A DNA stretch of 5,649 nt from Thermoplasmata archaeon (GTDB lineage Archaea > Thermoplasmatota > Thermoplasmata > Thermoplasmatales > Thermoplasmataceae): positions 1-5,649 of the forward strand of contig JAJZXP010000026.1 of assembly GCA_021806345.1 (NCBI GenBank), written 5' to 3'. Below are positions 1-5,649 of this stretch, in pieces; position 1 is the stretch's first letter; every line of letters starts with the position of its first letter. The notes under the pieces are model-generated. The model was given only the letters and a program-made list of their open reading frames with translations. It made no database searches and was not told where the DNA came from. Position numbers and translations under genes: made by a program.

Positions 1-221
1 AACTTGCCAGAACTCTACACCTTGGAGAATTATCAGAGGTATACCTTCCCTCAGCAGAGATTGATGATCTGAGATCAATGACAAGATATAGGAAATCCAC
101 AGGAGAGGAGATCACCATGCTAAAGAATAGAATACATGCAACTCTCACAAGGCATGGCATATCCATACCGGCAGCAGATATATTTGGGAAAAGAGGCCTC
201 AGGATTTTACAGGGTGTTTGA
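1..221 (+). pseudogene. IS110-family transposase remnant (internal fragment, cut by window start)
   Basis: The reading frame whose codons begin at position 3 is open from the window edge to a TGA at 219-221 and gives 72 residues. It carries the pattern of the second half of the IS110 DEDD N-terminal transposase domain. The segments LARTLHLGELSEVYLPSAEI, then LRSMTRYRKSTGEEITMLKN, RIHATLTRHGISIP and DIFGKRGLRIL match the family's usual run of 'evyvP', 'lR.l.R.R', 'T..knRih..L...Gi' and 'dlFgkkGl..L'. The catalytic DA motif would lie just left of the window. The C-terminal Transposase_20 domain, with the catalytic serine, is missing: the frame stops right after the FGKRG motif and shows further stops downstream. 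This is a dead fragment of a DNA-guided recombinase, lying convergent to the operon. A +1 shift near 190-220 could prolong it a little, but that continuation is not recognisable. No terminal inverted repeat is expected for IS110 and none was found. Confidence 0.8.
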
Positions 222-319
222 CTATACTCTAATTTTCAATGGAGACAAATCGCTGAAATACTTCTACAAACTGAATAGAATTTCTGAGATTGTTAACCAG
301 CTCCCTGACAATTCATCAG
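222..319. other. Short intergenic stretch between transposase remnant and operon end
   Basis: This stretch of about 100 bases follows the transposase stop and precedes the stop codon of the last minus-strand gene. I see no recognisable protein, RNA or terminator in it. A frame is open across it on the plus strand but has no family-like motif. On the minus strand there is no run of T downstream of the stop at 320, so the operon's transcription end may lie further left, inside the transposase remnant. The stretch may be decayed IS110 sequence. Confidence 0.4.
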
Positions 320-946
320 TTATTCAAGTGATTGAAGAGATTCTTGGGCTGAACCTTTTTTAATGTAGCTAAAGATGACATACACATAAACAATTAGGAA
401 TATGATAATTGCGGGCAATATGCCTATGCTTATTTCTGGGCCATAGACAAGAAGAAATGTAATTCCACAAGATATTAGGAACGTTAGAAATGCAATAGTA
501 TCAATGTTGTTAGAAAATTTACCCATTTGTTCATACACTTCATCCATATCATATCCTGCTTTCTCCAATGGCAGCATTATTTTAGAAATGGTTTCAGTAA
601 CAATCGAGAAAACAATAAATACTTCAAGAAATATGAATAGAAACGCAAATAAGAGAATATTCTGGTATTTTAAAGAAATAAAGTAAGGTAATGGAGAGTA
701 GATAAAACCAGATGACAGAACCAATGCTATTATTGGTGGAATCGGAATTATAAACTTTGTAATTGAAAACAAATCAGGCTCCTTAGCATTATTTTTTGAT
801 TTAACCTCGAGAATTGAGATCAGTGAAAGAATTGCTGTTAAGATAAAAAGAATGGTTCCTATGCCGGAATATGAAAATAAGTAGAATGCTGCCAGGAAAG
901 TTCCTATAAAAAACAAAGAAATACCGGAATTAAAATTTTTTGCCAT
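320..946 (-). CDS. Small polytopic membrane protein, last gene of MoxR-DUF58 operon
   Basis: I do not recognise this family. From the ATG at 946 the product is 208 aa (210 if the ATG at 952 is used). Hydrophobic segments predict about six spans, at roughly residues 9-27, 30-49, 66-84, 97-121, 151-170 and 173-196 (210-aa numbering). A charged loop lies at 50-63 and a hydrophilic segment at 128-150 (KAGYDMDEVYEQMGKFSNNI) that may be an amphipathic cytoplasmic helix. The tail is short and polar. The start at 946 is preferred because GGGGTGG (959-953) lies six bases upstream of it but directly abuts the ATG at 952. The stop of the DUF58 gene (TAA, 948-946) shares a base with this start (TAATG), so translation is probably coupled. 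It probably serves the same membrane complex as its neighbours. No enzymatic motif is visible. Confidence 0.85.
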   Translation of the reverse strand: MAKNFNSGISLFFIGTFLAAFYLFSYSGIGTILFILTAILSLISILEVKSKNNAKEPDLFSITKFIIPIPPIIALVLSSGFIYSPLPYFISLKYQNILLFAFLFIFLEVFIVFSIVTETISKIMLPLEKAGYDMDEVYEQMGKFSNNIDTIAFLTFLISCGITFLLVYGPEISIGILPAIIIFLIVYVYVIFSYIKKGSAQESLQSLE

Positions 947-2229
947 TACCATCCACCCCTTATGGCAATTTCATATGCGGCCTTCCCTAGATTTTCAGTT
1001 ACAGGGTCCCATGTTACAGCTCCCTGTATCAATTTTTTTCCTTTAACCTTCTTTGAAAACAATCCAACGATTCTTGGATCTACTCTTTTTGCAACTATCG
1101 ACTCTGCCTTGATGTCCACAACAACAACACGGGCCCCAAGTCTGAACAGTTTATGTACAACATCACTAATTTGCTCGGTATTCCTAGGGCCTAGAGATGT
1201 AACCAATGTAACCTGTGGTTTTGTTTCCATTATAATTCTTGTGAATGTCTTGTCCAGAATATAGTTTTTCTGTATGAATCTACGATAGTCAATCCTGAGA
1301 AGTTTCTCCTTTATCCTGTTCGTAGTATCTCCACCGGATGAGGGAATTACATAATCATACTGCTTGACCGGCACTGATGTAAGGGGCCAGAAACCGACGT
1401 TATAATTTTTTGAAATAAGGTAATTGACCCCTGACAGAATAAGTGATATGGAGTATTCCATCGGATTATCATAAGTGACCCCTCTACCCATTGAGCTCGA
1501 CGTATCAAGCAGGAAAATAAAATTCTTCAGCCCCTCCCTCTCATATTGATTGACCATGATCTTACCACTGTTAGATAGTTTTGCAGAACTTTTCCAGTTT
1601 ATTGTCTTGAAAGGATCTCCCGGAACAAATTCCCTTATCATATCAAACTCATTGGTAATGGGCCCCAATCTGGTTATGGCATACCTTGGTGTAATCAGTT
1701 TGCTTTTTATTTGAAACTGGCTTTTTTTCAGCACTTTAATTAGAGGAAGGACAACGATGCTTGCGTTCACATGTTCGTTTATTAATTTTCTATTCTTTCT
1801 TCCAAACAGAGGTGAATATTCAATGTTGATATCAGTAAATTTATAAATCCCCCTTTTGATTGCCCTCACTCTGTAGCTATATTCTCTGTTCACGGCCTTT
1901 GATCCTTTGTACAATACGTGAACATTAGTTCCGTCGACAATTTCCATCTCACGAAAGGTTGGCATATCCAAGTTGATCAAACCCATGCCTCTTTTACAAT
2001 TGACTGTTACAGAAATATTCAGTTCATCTCCAACCTTTGCCCTTGATGGGAGTGAATATCCAATTTCTATCTCAGGTTTAATTTCCTGCAGAGCAATAAA
2101 TGCAAACAGAATAACAGGAAAGAATAAGGCAGCAAAGATAGTTTTTACTTCTGATATAACTCCTGCAAGTACTATTAAGGAAGAAAGAAAGACGAGGATA
2201 AAATTCTGTTTATGCCATGAAGTAATCAA
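946..2229 (-). CDS. DUF58 family protein with vWA-like domain
   Basis: The product is 427 aa. Two hydrophobic segments at the N-terminus (about residues 9-25 and 28-48) anchor it in the membrane. A beta-rich stretch follows (about 50-165, for example KVGDELNISVTV). The DUF58 signature lies at 194-218, with the core FVPGDPFKTINWKSSAKL, as in other family members (GD..r.INWk.sAr). It leads into a von Willebrand A-type fold whose MIDAS motif DTSSS is at 242-246. The usual second acidic 'DG' position reads TSLG (343-346), so metal binding may be partial. DUF58 genes typically pair with MoxR ATPases, and here the MoxR gene ends six bases upstream in the same reading frame. The start is a TTG. It is preceded by GTGAT (2239-2235) at five-base spacing, and the next in-frame Met is near residue 82, which would remove both membrane segments. 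It probably acts as the membrane partner or adaptor of the MoxR ATPase; the substrate is unknown. Confidence 0.93.
   Translation of the reverse strand: MITSWHKQNFILVFLSSLIVLAGVISEVKTIFAALFFPVILFAFIALQEIKPEIEIGYSLPSRAKVGDELNISVTVNCKRGMGLINLDMPTFREMEIVDGTNVHVLYKGSKAVNREYSYRVRAIKRGIYKFTDINIEYSPLFGRKNRKLINEHVNASIVVLPLIKVLKKSQFQIKSKLITPRYAITRLGPITNEFDMIREFVPGDPFKTINWKSSAKLSNSGKIMVNQYEREGLKNFIFLLDTSSSMGRGVTYDNPMEYSISLILSGVNYLISKNYNVGFWPLTSVPVKQYDYVIPSSGGDTTNRIKEKLLRIDYRRFIQKNYILDKTFTRIIMETKPQVTLVTSLGPRNTEQISDVVHKLFRLGARVVVVDIKAESIVAKRVDPRIVGLFSKKVKGKKLIQGAVTWDPVTENLGKAAYEIAIRGGW
953..959 (-). promoter_or_regulatory. Shine-Dalgarno that decides the start of the last gene
   Basis: GGGGTGG lies inside the final codons of the DUF58 gene. 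It is six bases from the ATG at 946 but directly abuts the ATG at 952, so the downstream ATG is the better start. The effect on the protein is only two residues. Confidence 0.55.
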
Positions 2230-2234
2230 GACGT

Positions 2235-2239
2235 ATCAC
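2235..2239 (-). promoter_or_regulatory. Shine-Dalgarno supporting the TTG start of the DUF58 gene
   Basis: GTGAT overlaps the MoxR stop codon (TGA, 2238-2236) and lies five bases upstream of the TTG at 2229. It matches the GGTGAT core of the archaeal ribosome site apart from the first G. It is the main evidence, with the two membrane segments, that the rare start is used. Confidence 0.55.
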
Positions 2240-3198
2240 TTTGGTACAGGTTCTTTCTCAAGGTAGCTTTTTACAATATCTTCCGGCTGAACCTCATCCA
2301 TTACGTCTTCCGGGTTAAGCACTATCCTGTGAGCGAGACAGGAAATAGCCACCGCCTTCACATCATCAGGAGTGACATAGTCTCTTCCATTTACCATTGC
2401 ATAAGCTTTTGAAATTCTCAGGAGGGAGATTATACCTCTAGGGCTGGGCCCAGCTAATACTCTTTTGTCTATCCTAATCTTACTGAAAGAGGAAATGTAC
2501 TTCATGACTGCATCATCTACGAACACAAGTTCTGCAAGATCCCTGAGCTGTAAAAGTGTTTGCGCATCGACAACAACCTTTGCCATATTTGTTGGGTCAT
2601 TCCCTTTCCATTCAGTTCTCCTTTTCAATATTTCAATATCATCTTCAGGGTATCCGAAGGAAATTCTCATCATGAATCTATCCATTTGTGCCTCAGGAAG
2701 GGGATATGTACCTTCGAACTCAATAGGATTCTGAGTTGCAATCACTATGAATGGCATTGGAAGTTTCATTGTATCACCTTCGATGGTTGCCTGTGCCTCC
2801 TCCATGGACTCAAGCAAGGCAGCCTGTGTTTTAGGGGGGGCCCTGTTAATTTCATCCGCAAGAAGTAAGTTGGTAAATATAGGTCCTTTCATGAGTTCAA
2901 ATTCACCTATGGATGTTCTCCATATTTTTGTGCCCGTTATATCACTCGGAAGCAAATCTGGAGTAAATTGTATTCTCCTAAATCCTATTCCAAGGACGGA
3001 AGAGAACAGTTTTGCTACGAATGTCTTACCAATTCCGGGGTTATCCTGTAATAATATATGTCCTGATGCACAGATGGAAGCAAGTATCTTCTTAAGTATC
3101 TCCCTGTCACCTACAAAATATTTAGAAATTTCATCCATTATTTCCCCTGTAATTTTTTGGCTTTCTTTAAACTTTATTTCAAGAGTTTCATTATTCAT
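2236..3198 (-). CDS. moxR: MoxR-family AAA+ ATPase
   Basis: The product is 320 aa, the usual MoxR length, and soluble. Visible AAA+ elements in order: a Walker A variant DNPGIGKT (52-59), where Asp replaces the first Gly as is common in MoxR; the FTPDLLPSDITG motif (78-89); Walker B LLLADEIN (111-118) followed by RAPPKTQAALLESMEE; sensor 1 ATQNP (154-158); the LPEAQMDRF motif (167-175) with a likely arginine finger; and sensor 2 GPSPRG (250-255). The C-terminal lid domain runs from about 220 to 315. All catalytic residues are present, so it should hydrolyse ATP. Family members act as chaperone-like remodelling ATPases, usually with a vWA/DUF58 partner, and that partner follows directly here. 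The ATG start is preceded by GGTGA (3207-3203), and the stop of the upstream membrane protein sits immediately before that site, implying coupling. Confidence 0.97.
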   Translation of the reverse strand: MNNETLEIKFKESQKITGEIMDEISKYFVGDREILKKILASICASGHILLQDNPGIGKTFVAKLFSSVLGIGFRRIQFTPDLLPSDITGTKIWRTSIGEFELMKGPIFTNLLLADEINRAPPKTQAALLESMEEAQATIEGDTMKLPMPFIVIATQNPIEFEGTYPLPEAQMDRFMMRISFGYPEDDIEILKRRTEWKGNDPTNMAKVVVDAQTLLQLRDLAELVFVDDAVMKYISSFSKIRIDKRVLAGPSPRGIISLLRISKAYAMVNGRDYVTPDDVKAVAISCLAHRIVLNPEDVMDEVQPEDIVKSYLEKEPVPK

Positions 3199-3202
3199 TG
3201 TT

Positions 3203-3207
3203 TCACC
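3203..3207 (-). promoter_or_regulatory. Shine-Dalgarno of the MoxR gene
   Basis: Read on the minus strand the junction is TAAGGTGAAACAATG. The stop codon of the preceding gene is followed at once by GGTGA, a match to the archaeal anti-Shine-Dalgarno, and the ATG comes four bases later. This fixes the ATG at 3198 and argues for re-initiation by ribosomes finishing the upstream gene. Confidence 0.75.
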
Positions 3208-4308
3208 TTATATGTTCAATGTTTTAAATATTCTGCTTATAATCTCAGACCTTTTTCTTACTTCCCATGATACATTAGAATTTTTTCCATAAATTCCAAT
3301 TAGCAATGAAGATGGAACCTTATAGATTATCAAAGGTTTCAGCTTTTCTTCAATTTCTTCTGTATTATGCCCATTTTCTGCAAGGTAAGTTGTTAAATTA
3401 ATCAAGAGGCTTTCTTTTATTCCGTATTTTTCAAAGTTTTGAATGGATTTTGCAAAATCATTAACTATGTCAATGGAGGTTAACCCTACAGTCCTGTCAA
3501 ATTTTTTAAAGTTCGTAATGGCATGTTTTTCCATCGTTTCTTCAAGTGAATTATAAATAGTTTTCAGTGCATCTAAAATTACATATACTATTGAAAAGAA
3601 TATAATCAGGATAAATAAAATTTTCAATATTCCTGAAAAGTAATTGTAAAGTTCAATTGAGATCCCATCTACAAAAGCAAGGAAACCGTAAGACTTAGTA
3701 TTGATGCTAATGTATGAACAAATTAATGAAATTCTCTTTTTGTTAGAATCAATTCCAAGATAAGCAAGACCAGAAATCAAAGTTATTACAGACAGTATAA
3801 GCAAAACATTAGCAAATATATCGATAAAAAAATTATATGCGAAGATAAGGGGCAATTCAAAATAAAGAAAAACCATGAGTATTGAAACAAAAACCATTTC
3901 AATAGTTTTAAAATATACAGATTTAACACTATAATTTTCCATAGTGGTCCTGATGGAATTGAAACCTATGATGATTGAGAGGAGAGTTATGAAATATGTG
4001 ATAGAAAGGATATAAGCATTAGAAATGAACTTTATAGTGGAAAGAAGTGACGGAAGAACAATGAAGATAGAACCGGACGGTATGAAAATTCTTCTAACAA
4101 CCATTGTGCCAATGTATCTGTCTTTGTTGTCAAGCCATATTGAAAGGGGGAGCAGAAGCGTTATGAAAATAATAATAATAAGAATGAAATTAAAAAAAGA
4201 GAAAATGTCAGTTAATAGCGTAATAAATGTGACTATTGCTACGATAAAATACTTCAATAGTTTAGGTTTTGTTTCGGACATGTATATATTTGGTTTACTT
4301 TCTTCCAT
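3208..4308 (-). CDS. Polytopic membrane protein with cytoplasmic helical tail
   Basis: I do not recognise the family. The product is 366 aa. After a hydrophilic N-terminus (1-18) about seven hydrophobic spans are visible, near residues 19-34, 38-58, 77-93, 97-116, 134-156, 164-184 and 226-248. A C-terminal soluble, charged, probably helical region of about 115 residues follows (250-366), including VGLTSIDIVNDFAKSIQNF and a Glu/Lys-rich stretch near 318-325. Basic residues at NKDR (61-64), RR (72-73), NKKR (189-192) and in the tail suggest a cytoplasmic tail. The start overlaps the end of the upstream gene by 14 bases (4295-4308), and the MoxR gene starts nine bases downstream. No catalytic motif is seen. 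Its place directly before moxR and the soluble tail make it a candidate membrane docking partner or substrate of the ATPase; that is inference. The ATG at 4308 has no strong ribosome site, so coupling to the preceding gene is likely; a second ATG at codon 10 is possible. Confidence 0.88.
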   Translation of the reverse strand: MEESKPNIYMSETKPKLLKYFIVAIVTFITLLTDIFSFFNFILIIIIFITLLLPLSIWLDNKDRYIGTMVVRRIFIPSGSIFIVLPSLLSTIKFISNAYILSITYFITLLSIIIGFNSIRTTMENYSVKSVYFKTIEMVFVSILMVFLYFELPLIFAYNFFIDIFANVLLILSVITLISGLAYLGIDSNKKRISLICSYISINTKSYGFLAFVDGISIELYNYFSGILKILFILIIFFSIVYVILDALKTIYNSLEETMEKHAITNFKKFDRTVGLTSIDIVNDFAKSIQNFEKYGIKESLLINLTTYLAENGHNTEEIEEKLKPLIIYKVPSSLLIGIYGKNSNVSWEVRKRSEIISRIFKTLNI

Positions 4309-5452
4309 TATTCATAACCATCCATGCAATGTAAGGTTTTTTAAGATCACTCTTTACGCTTCTTAGAAACGTTTCGTATTCTTCTCTGCTTATGCTTTTT
4401 TTCCCATAGTAAACTCTATCAAAAGTCAACAATGCTTTGTCAAGTCTTCGATCAGTAGCGAAAATTTCACCAATTTCATTCATGTTATATATTTCCCTCA
4501 ATGTGTATGAATTTGTTTTTCTAGCAAATTCTTCAGGTATGTTGACAATCGTGGTATCCCTAACATGTTCTTGATAATTAACTCCCAAAATTTTCAGTTT
4601 CTGGCTATTGTGATCACCAACAGCAGAAATCATGTTAGATCCAAATTTAAGCTTTAGTACGTCAGATTCAATAATTTCATCATTCAATTTCAGGATAGTA
4701 CCTTTGTCTCTGTCTATTTCCAGATTATTATGTATATCCCATGTAAGTGGCAGATCTGATGCAATATGAGGTCTTATAATTCCTTCACCTCCCCACCCTT
4801 CGAAAGGTATTTTTTCAATTTCAAAATTAAATAAAGCTTTCTGATCATCACTAATTTCCCCAAATTGCATTTCTTCCTTAAGAGGTTTATAAAGAGCATT
4901 ATCAGTATCTACCTTCTTTCTTACTTCTTTATTGGTTTTTCCACGTTTCGTTTTTGTATGTTTACGAAGAACGACGAAAACCATAAAAGCACCAAGGATA
5001 GAAAAAAGGATAATCAGAAAATTAGTGTCGATAATTATAGGTATAATTTTAGTCATGGCGCTTTTGGTTGAGGACGATGATCCTCCTCCACTAAATGTTT
5101 TTTGAGACAATTCATTGAATAAATTAATTCCAGGCAATTGAATTGTTGGAATCCAGAAATTCGGGAAAGGTATGATCAACTTTGGAAATTGTAAAAAATC
5201 AAGGTTGAAATTAAAAGTAGGTAAATTAAAATTGAACGATTGAGAGCCTAAGATCCCTCCTCCAGTGCCAGAACCTGAACCAATAGAACCACCATTCCCA
5301 TTATTTGCAGATCCACCACTGTTTCCAGAGGTGCCTGAATTTGAACTTGAGCCAGAAGGCTCAATGTTGTTAATGGTGGATAAAGAAGAAATTAGAAGCC
5401 ATGTAACAATAACCATGGCAATGATAGATAAAATCAATTGTTTTCTCTTCAC
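4295..5452 (-). CDS. Two-span membrane protein with Gly/Ser/Asn-rich outer segment and DUF4129-like cytoplasmic domain
   Basis: The product is 385 aa from a GTG start. A signal-anchor (residues 5-24) follows a KRK n-region. Next come a Gly/Ser/Asn low-complexity linker (33-70), a Phe/Pro-rich hydrophobic stretch with FNFNL twice (73-77, 80-84), a Ser/Gly patch (121-129) and a second span (137-162). A strongly basic stretch (163-180) puts the remainder in the cytoplasm. Residues about 215-305 look beta-rich. The end (about 313-372) resembles DUF4129: SYTLREIYN, then a helix leading to FDRVYYGKKSISREEYETFL, as in the family's 'T.rEl' and 'f..v.YG...vt.ee' pattern. DUF4129 is the C-terminal domain often found in MoxR/DUF58/transglutaminase clusters, which agrees with the neighbours, but no transglutaminase domain is present. 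GTG is chosen over the ATG at codon 13 because it keeps the basic n-region and sits correctly behind a TATA box. This is the first gene of the operon. The DUF4129 assignment is by eye and moderately sure. Confidence 0.88.
   Translation of the reverse strand: MKRKQLILSIIAMVIVTWLLISSLSTINNIEPSGSSSNSGTSGNSGGSANNGNGGSIGSGSGTGGGILGSQSFNFNLPTFNFNLDFLQFPKLIIPFPNFWIPTIQLPGINLFNELSQKTFSGGGSSSSTKSAMTKIIPIIIDTNFLIILFSILGAFMVFVVLRKHTKTKRGKTNKEVRKKVDTDNALYKPLKEEMQFGEISDDQKALFNFEIEKIPFEGWGGEGIIRPHIASDLPLTWDIHNNLEIDRDKGTILKLNDEIIESDVLKLKFGSNMISAVGDHNSQKLKILGVNYQEHVRDTTIVNIPEEFARKTNSYTLREIYNMNEIGEIFATDRRLDKALLTFDRVYYGKKSISREEYETFLRSVKSDLKKPYIAWMVMNNGRK
5201..5356 (-). repeat. Low-complexity coding tract: Gly/Ser/Asn linker then paired FNFNL motifs
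   Basis: This tract encodes residues 33-84 of the 385-aa protein. The first part is almost only Gly, Ser, Asn and a few Thr. The second part holds FNFNL at two places seven residues apart, separated by PT, leading into a Pro/Phe/Ile-rich run to about residue 112. By topology it lies outside the membrane. Such tracts change length easily, so strain variation is plausible. Confidence 0.75.
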
Positions 5453-5607
5453 AATTTATTAATTGAATTTCGATATTTATAATCTTTGTTTATCCCCTCT
5501 ACATCCTTGTTTTCTGAATGGATAAAAAAATCCTGCTTTATAGATTGGCGAATCGTAGCCCACTCTTCTAGATATGCTCCATTGCAGAGATTTCTATAGG
5601 CATACAT
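5449..5607 (-). CDS. Doubtful small ORF (52 aa) upstream of the operon
   Basis: An ATG at 5607 opens a 52-codon frame ending in TGA at 5451-5449, which overlaps the GTG of the 385-aa gene by four bases (GTGA). The first half, MYAYRNLCNGAYLEEWATIR, has a protein-like composition. The second half (HSENKDVEGINKDYKYRNSI) is Lys/Asn-rich and could be chance translation of AT-rich DNA. An in-frame TAA lies shortly upstream of the ATG, and GGA just before it is a poor ribosome site. I recognise no family. The operon's TATA box lies inside the frame, which argues against it being a gene co-transcribed with the operon. It may be a decayed 3' end of an older gene or a chance frame. Confidence 0.25.
   Translation of the reverse strand: MYAYRNLCNGAYLEEWATIRQSIKQDFFIHSENKDVEGINKDYKYRNSINKL
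5474..5488 (-). promoter_or_regulatory. Archaeal TATA/BRE promoter of the five-gene operon
   Basis: On the minus strand the sequence reads CAAAGAT then TATAAATA (5481-5474), with exactly 21 bases between the end of the box and the GTG at 5452. The box centre is thus about 25 bases from the start codon, the normal TATA-to-transcription-start distance in archaea. The purine-rich CAAAGA is a fair BRE. No Shine-Dalgarno lies between box and GTG, so a leaderless mRNA starting at or next to the GTG is predicted. It is the only promoter I can support for the operon. Confidence 0.65.
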
Positions 5608-5649
5608 TCCAGAATTTTATTTTCTGATTTTATCATTCAAATGTTGTAT

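Noticed and set aside
284..315. Possible hairpin (TTGT...ACAA with inner CAG...CTG) just past the operon's last stop
   Set aside because: The arms are short, interrupted by an unpaired bulge and not followed by a T run on the minus strand, so it does not qualify as a terminator.
136..363. Plus-strand ORF of 75 codons
   Set aside because: Its first part overlaps the transposase remnant in another frame and its last part is antisense to the C-terminus of the small membrane protein. No family-like motif is visible; at most it holds a frameshifted trace of the IS110 gene.
2747..3292. Plus-strand ORF of 181 codons
   Set aside because: It is antisense to the MoxR gene, whose AAA+ motifs are complete. 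The translation is Ser/Ile-rich and shows no domain; it is a shadow frame.
4025..4366. Plus-strand ORF of 113 codons
   Set aside because: It is antisense to the start of the 366-aa membrane protein and the end of the 385-aa gene; its Ile/Met-rich composition is what the opposite strand of membrane-coding DNA gives.
5265..5462. Plus-strand ORF rich in Pro and Glu
   Set aside because: It is the reverse reading of the Gly/Ser-rich linker of the 385-aa protein; the repetitive Pro/Glu composition comes from that low-complexity DNA.
5520..5533. GGAT-TTTTTT-ATCC on the minus strand as a possible terminator of a gene right of the window
   Set aside because: The stem is only four bases with a T loop. 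The T run could end archaeal transcription, but no gene is seen upstream within the window to support it.
5541..5600. tRNA-like T-arm resemblance (GATTCGCC on the minus strand)
   Set aside because: No acceptor, D-arm or anticodon stem can be drawn around it; the GGTTCRA core is not matched.

Overview
The window looks archaeal and most resembles the Thermoplasmatales (the Ferroplasma/Thermoplasma/Cuniculiplasma type). The order-level call is an inference. The support is AT-rich DNA, heavy use of AGA/AGG and ATA codons, a TATA box centred about 25 bases upstream of a GTG start that has no Shine-Dalgarno (a leaderless transcript), internal genes with GGTGA-type ribosome sites, and an IS110-type transposase remnant. 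No rRNA, tRNA or CRISPR array was seen.

Layout: positions 1-221 (+) hold the broken middle part of an IS110-family transposase, cut by the window start and ending at a stop. Positions 222-319 hold nothing I can identify. The rest, up to 5452, is one tightly packed minus-strand transcription unit of five genes, read from right to left. They are: (1) a 385-aa two-span membrane protein with a Gly/Ser/Asn-rich and Phe/Pro-rich outer segment and a DUF4129-like cytoplasmic end; (2) a 366-aa polytopic membrane protein with a cytoplasmic helical tail; (3) a MoxR-family AAA+ ATPase; (4) a DUF58 protein with a von Willebrand A-type domain; (5) a small polytopic membrane protein of about 208 aa. Gene junctions are a 14-nt overlap, a 9-nt gap, a 6-nt gap and a stop/start overlap, so co-transcription and translational coupling are likely. 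Upstream (5453-5649) lie the promoter and a doubtful 52-codon ORF that overlaps the first gene by four bases.

MoxR ATPases act as chaperone-like machines, and their genes commonly sit next to DUF58/vWA genes. In many bacteria the cluster also carries a transglutaminase-like membrane protein with a DUF4129 tail. Here there is no transglutaminase domain. The DUF4129-like tail instead sits on a protein with a low-complexity extracellular segment, together with two membrane proteins I cannot assign. The most reasonable reading is a membrane-associated MoxR-DUF58 complex that assembles or remodels something at the cell envelope. The substrate cannot be read from the sequence.
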